Of a stretch of 6,288 nt of DNA, positions 5,821-6,288 are shown one piece after another. Positions within the stretch are counted from its first letter, which is position 1. The number at the start of each line of letters is the position of its first letter. The notes under the pieces were generated by a model. The model did not search any database, had not been told where the DNA came from, and saw nothing but the letters and a program-made list of their open reading frames with translations. A program made the position numbers and the translations under genes. The stretch is from Candidatus Thorarchaeota archaeon (GTDB lineage Archaea; Asgardarchaeota; Thorarchaeia; Thorarchaeales; Thorarchaeaceae), in NCBI GenBank assembly GCA_016840245.1, contig JAEOST010000510.1, forward strand, positions 1 to 6,288, read 5' to 3'.

Positions 5821-6288
5821 ATGTCATTCGAAGATATTCCAGTAGATATTGGTGTTGTATACGAAGGAGAGAGAGTACGAGGTAAGGATATGTTCGTCGA
5901 GCTCGGCGGACCCAAGATGGACCAAAAGTTCGAGCTTGCATTGGCTCGAGATGTTGGTGTAATTGAAGATGAAAAGGTTACTGTAATTGGTCCTGATCTA
6001 AAGGACATGGAGGAGGGTAGCTATCATCCCTTTGGCATCTTCATTGAAGTTGCTGGTAAGGAGATAGAGCCTGACCTCGAAGGAGTAATCGAACGACGAA
6101 TTCACGAATACGTCAACTTTGTTGAGGGTATGATGCACCTCAATCAGCGATATGACATTTGGATACGTCTGAGTAAGAAATCGTTTGAGAAGGGCTTCAA
6201 CTCATTGGAGTACCTAGGTAAGGTATTGATTCGTCTATTCAAGAGTGAGATGAATATCATTAAGAATATACAGGTGACTTTCATCACA
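5821..6288 (+). CDS. cdhC: CO dehydrogenase/acetyl-CoA synthase complex, beta subunit (acetyl-CoA synthase), N-terminal part
   Basis: This frame runs open from ATG 5821 to the right edge, giving 156 residues without a stop, so the gene is partial. The sequence I-P-V-D-I-G-V-V-Y-E-G-E (residues 6-17), then F-V-E-L-G-G-P-K (25-32) and the acidic stretch around 50-60 are typical of the N-terminal part of CdhC. This is the subunit that condenses CO, a corrinoid-bound methyl group and CoA into acetyl-CoA at the Ni-Ni-4Fe-4S A-cluster. Archaeal CdhC lacks the first CO dehydrogenase-binding domain of bacterial AcsB, and this start is consistent with that. The A-cluster cysteines lie beyond the window and could not be checked. 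The gene follows cdhB by a single base, in the same order as in Methanosarcina cdhABC. cdhD and cdhE would be expected downstream or elsewhere. Confidence 0.94.
   Translation, partial: MSFEDIPVDIGVVYEGERVRGKDMFVELGGPKMDQKFELALARDVGVIEDEKVTVIGPDLKDMEEGSYHPFGIFIEVAGKEIEPDLEGVIERRIHEYVNFVEGMMHLNQRYDIWIRLSKKSFEKGFNSLEYLGKVLIRLFKSEMNIIKNIQVTFIT

Noticed and set aside
5062..6008. Minus-strand open frames across the cdhA end, cdhB and cdhC
   Set aside because: They overlap three clear genes on the plus strand and show no protein-like motifs.
1..6288. CRISPR array, insertion sequence, tRNA or rRNA
   Set aside because: No spaced direct repeats, transposase-like frame, terminal repeats or RNA gene signatures were found on either strand.

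Overview
The window is almost certainly archaeal. It carries the archaeal-type CO dehydrogenase/acetyl-CoA synthase genes cdhA, cdhB and cdhC, where cdhA has the ferredoxin-like insert and there is a separate epsilon subunit. It also has a homologue of formylmethanofuran dehydrogenase subunit B, and purine-rich ribosome binding sites with GTG and TTG starts. Base composition is moderate, roughly mid-40s % GC. The overall flavour (a Cdh complex next to Hdr- and Fwd-like proteins, no methanogenesis genes visible) would fit an uncultivated acetogen-like or organic-carbon-oxidising archaeon. An Asgard lineage such as Thorarchaeota is my guess, but the sequence alone does not prove it.

Layout. Positions 1-101, minus strand: the N-terminus of an HdrA-like protein that runs off the left edge. 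Positions 102-281: a divergent intergenic region with a 20-bp near-perfect palindrome. Positions 282-2763, plus strand: a compact three-gene unit. It encodes a 152-residue iron-sulfur protein (a corrinoid-protein-type 4Fe-4S domain fused to a ferredoxin domain), an FwdB-like protein that appears to lack the tungsten/molybdenum ligand, and a CooC-type nickel-insertion ATPase. Positions 2764-2928: a 165-bp gap with a probable promoter. Positions 2929-6288, plus strand: cdhA, cdhB and the first 156 codons of cdhC, with gaps of only 2 and 1 bases. cdhC is cut by the right edge.

How the genes work together. CdhA and CdhB form the nickel CO dehydrogenase component, which interconverts CO2 and CO at low potential. 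CdhC is the acetyl-CoA synthase, which joins CO, a methyl group and CoA. The corrinoid methyl carrier genes (cdhD, cdhE) are not in the window. CooC is expected to load nickel into the C-cluster of CdhA. The divergent HdrA-like flavoprotein suggests an electron-bifurcating or ferredoxin-linked partner. The iron-sulfur protein and the FwdB-like protein are the unusual part. By position they look like a redox or accessory module for the Cdh complex, and the loss of the metal ligand argues against ordinary formylmethanofuran dehydrogenase activity. That role is inference.
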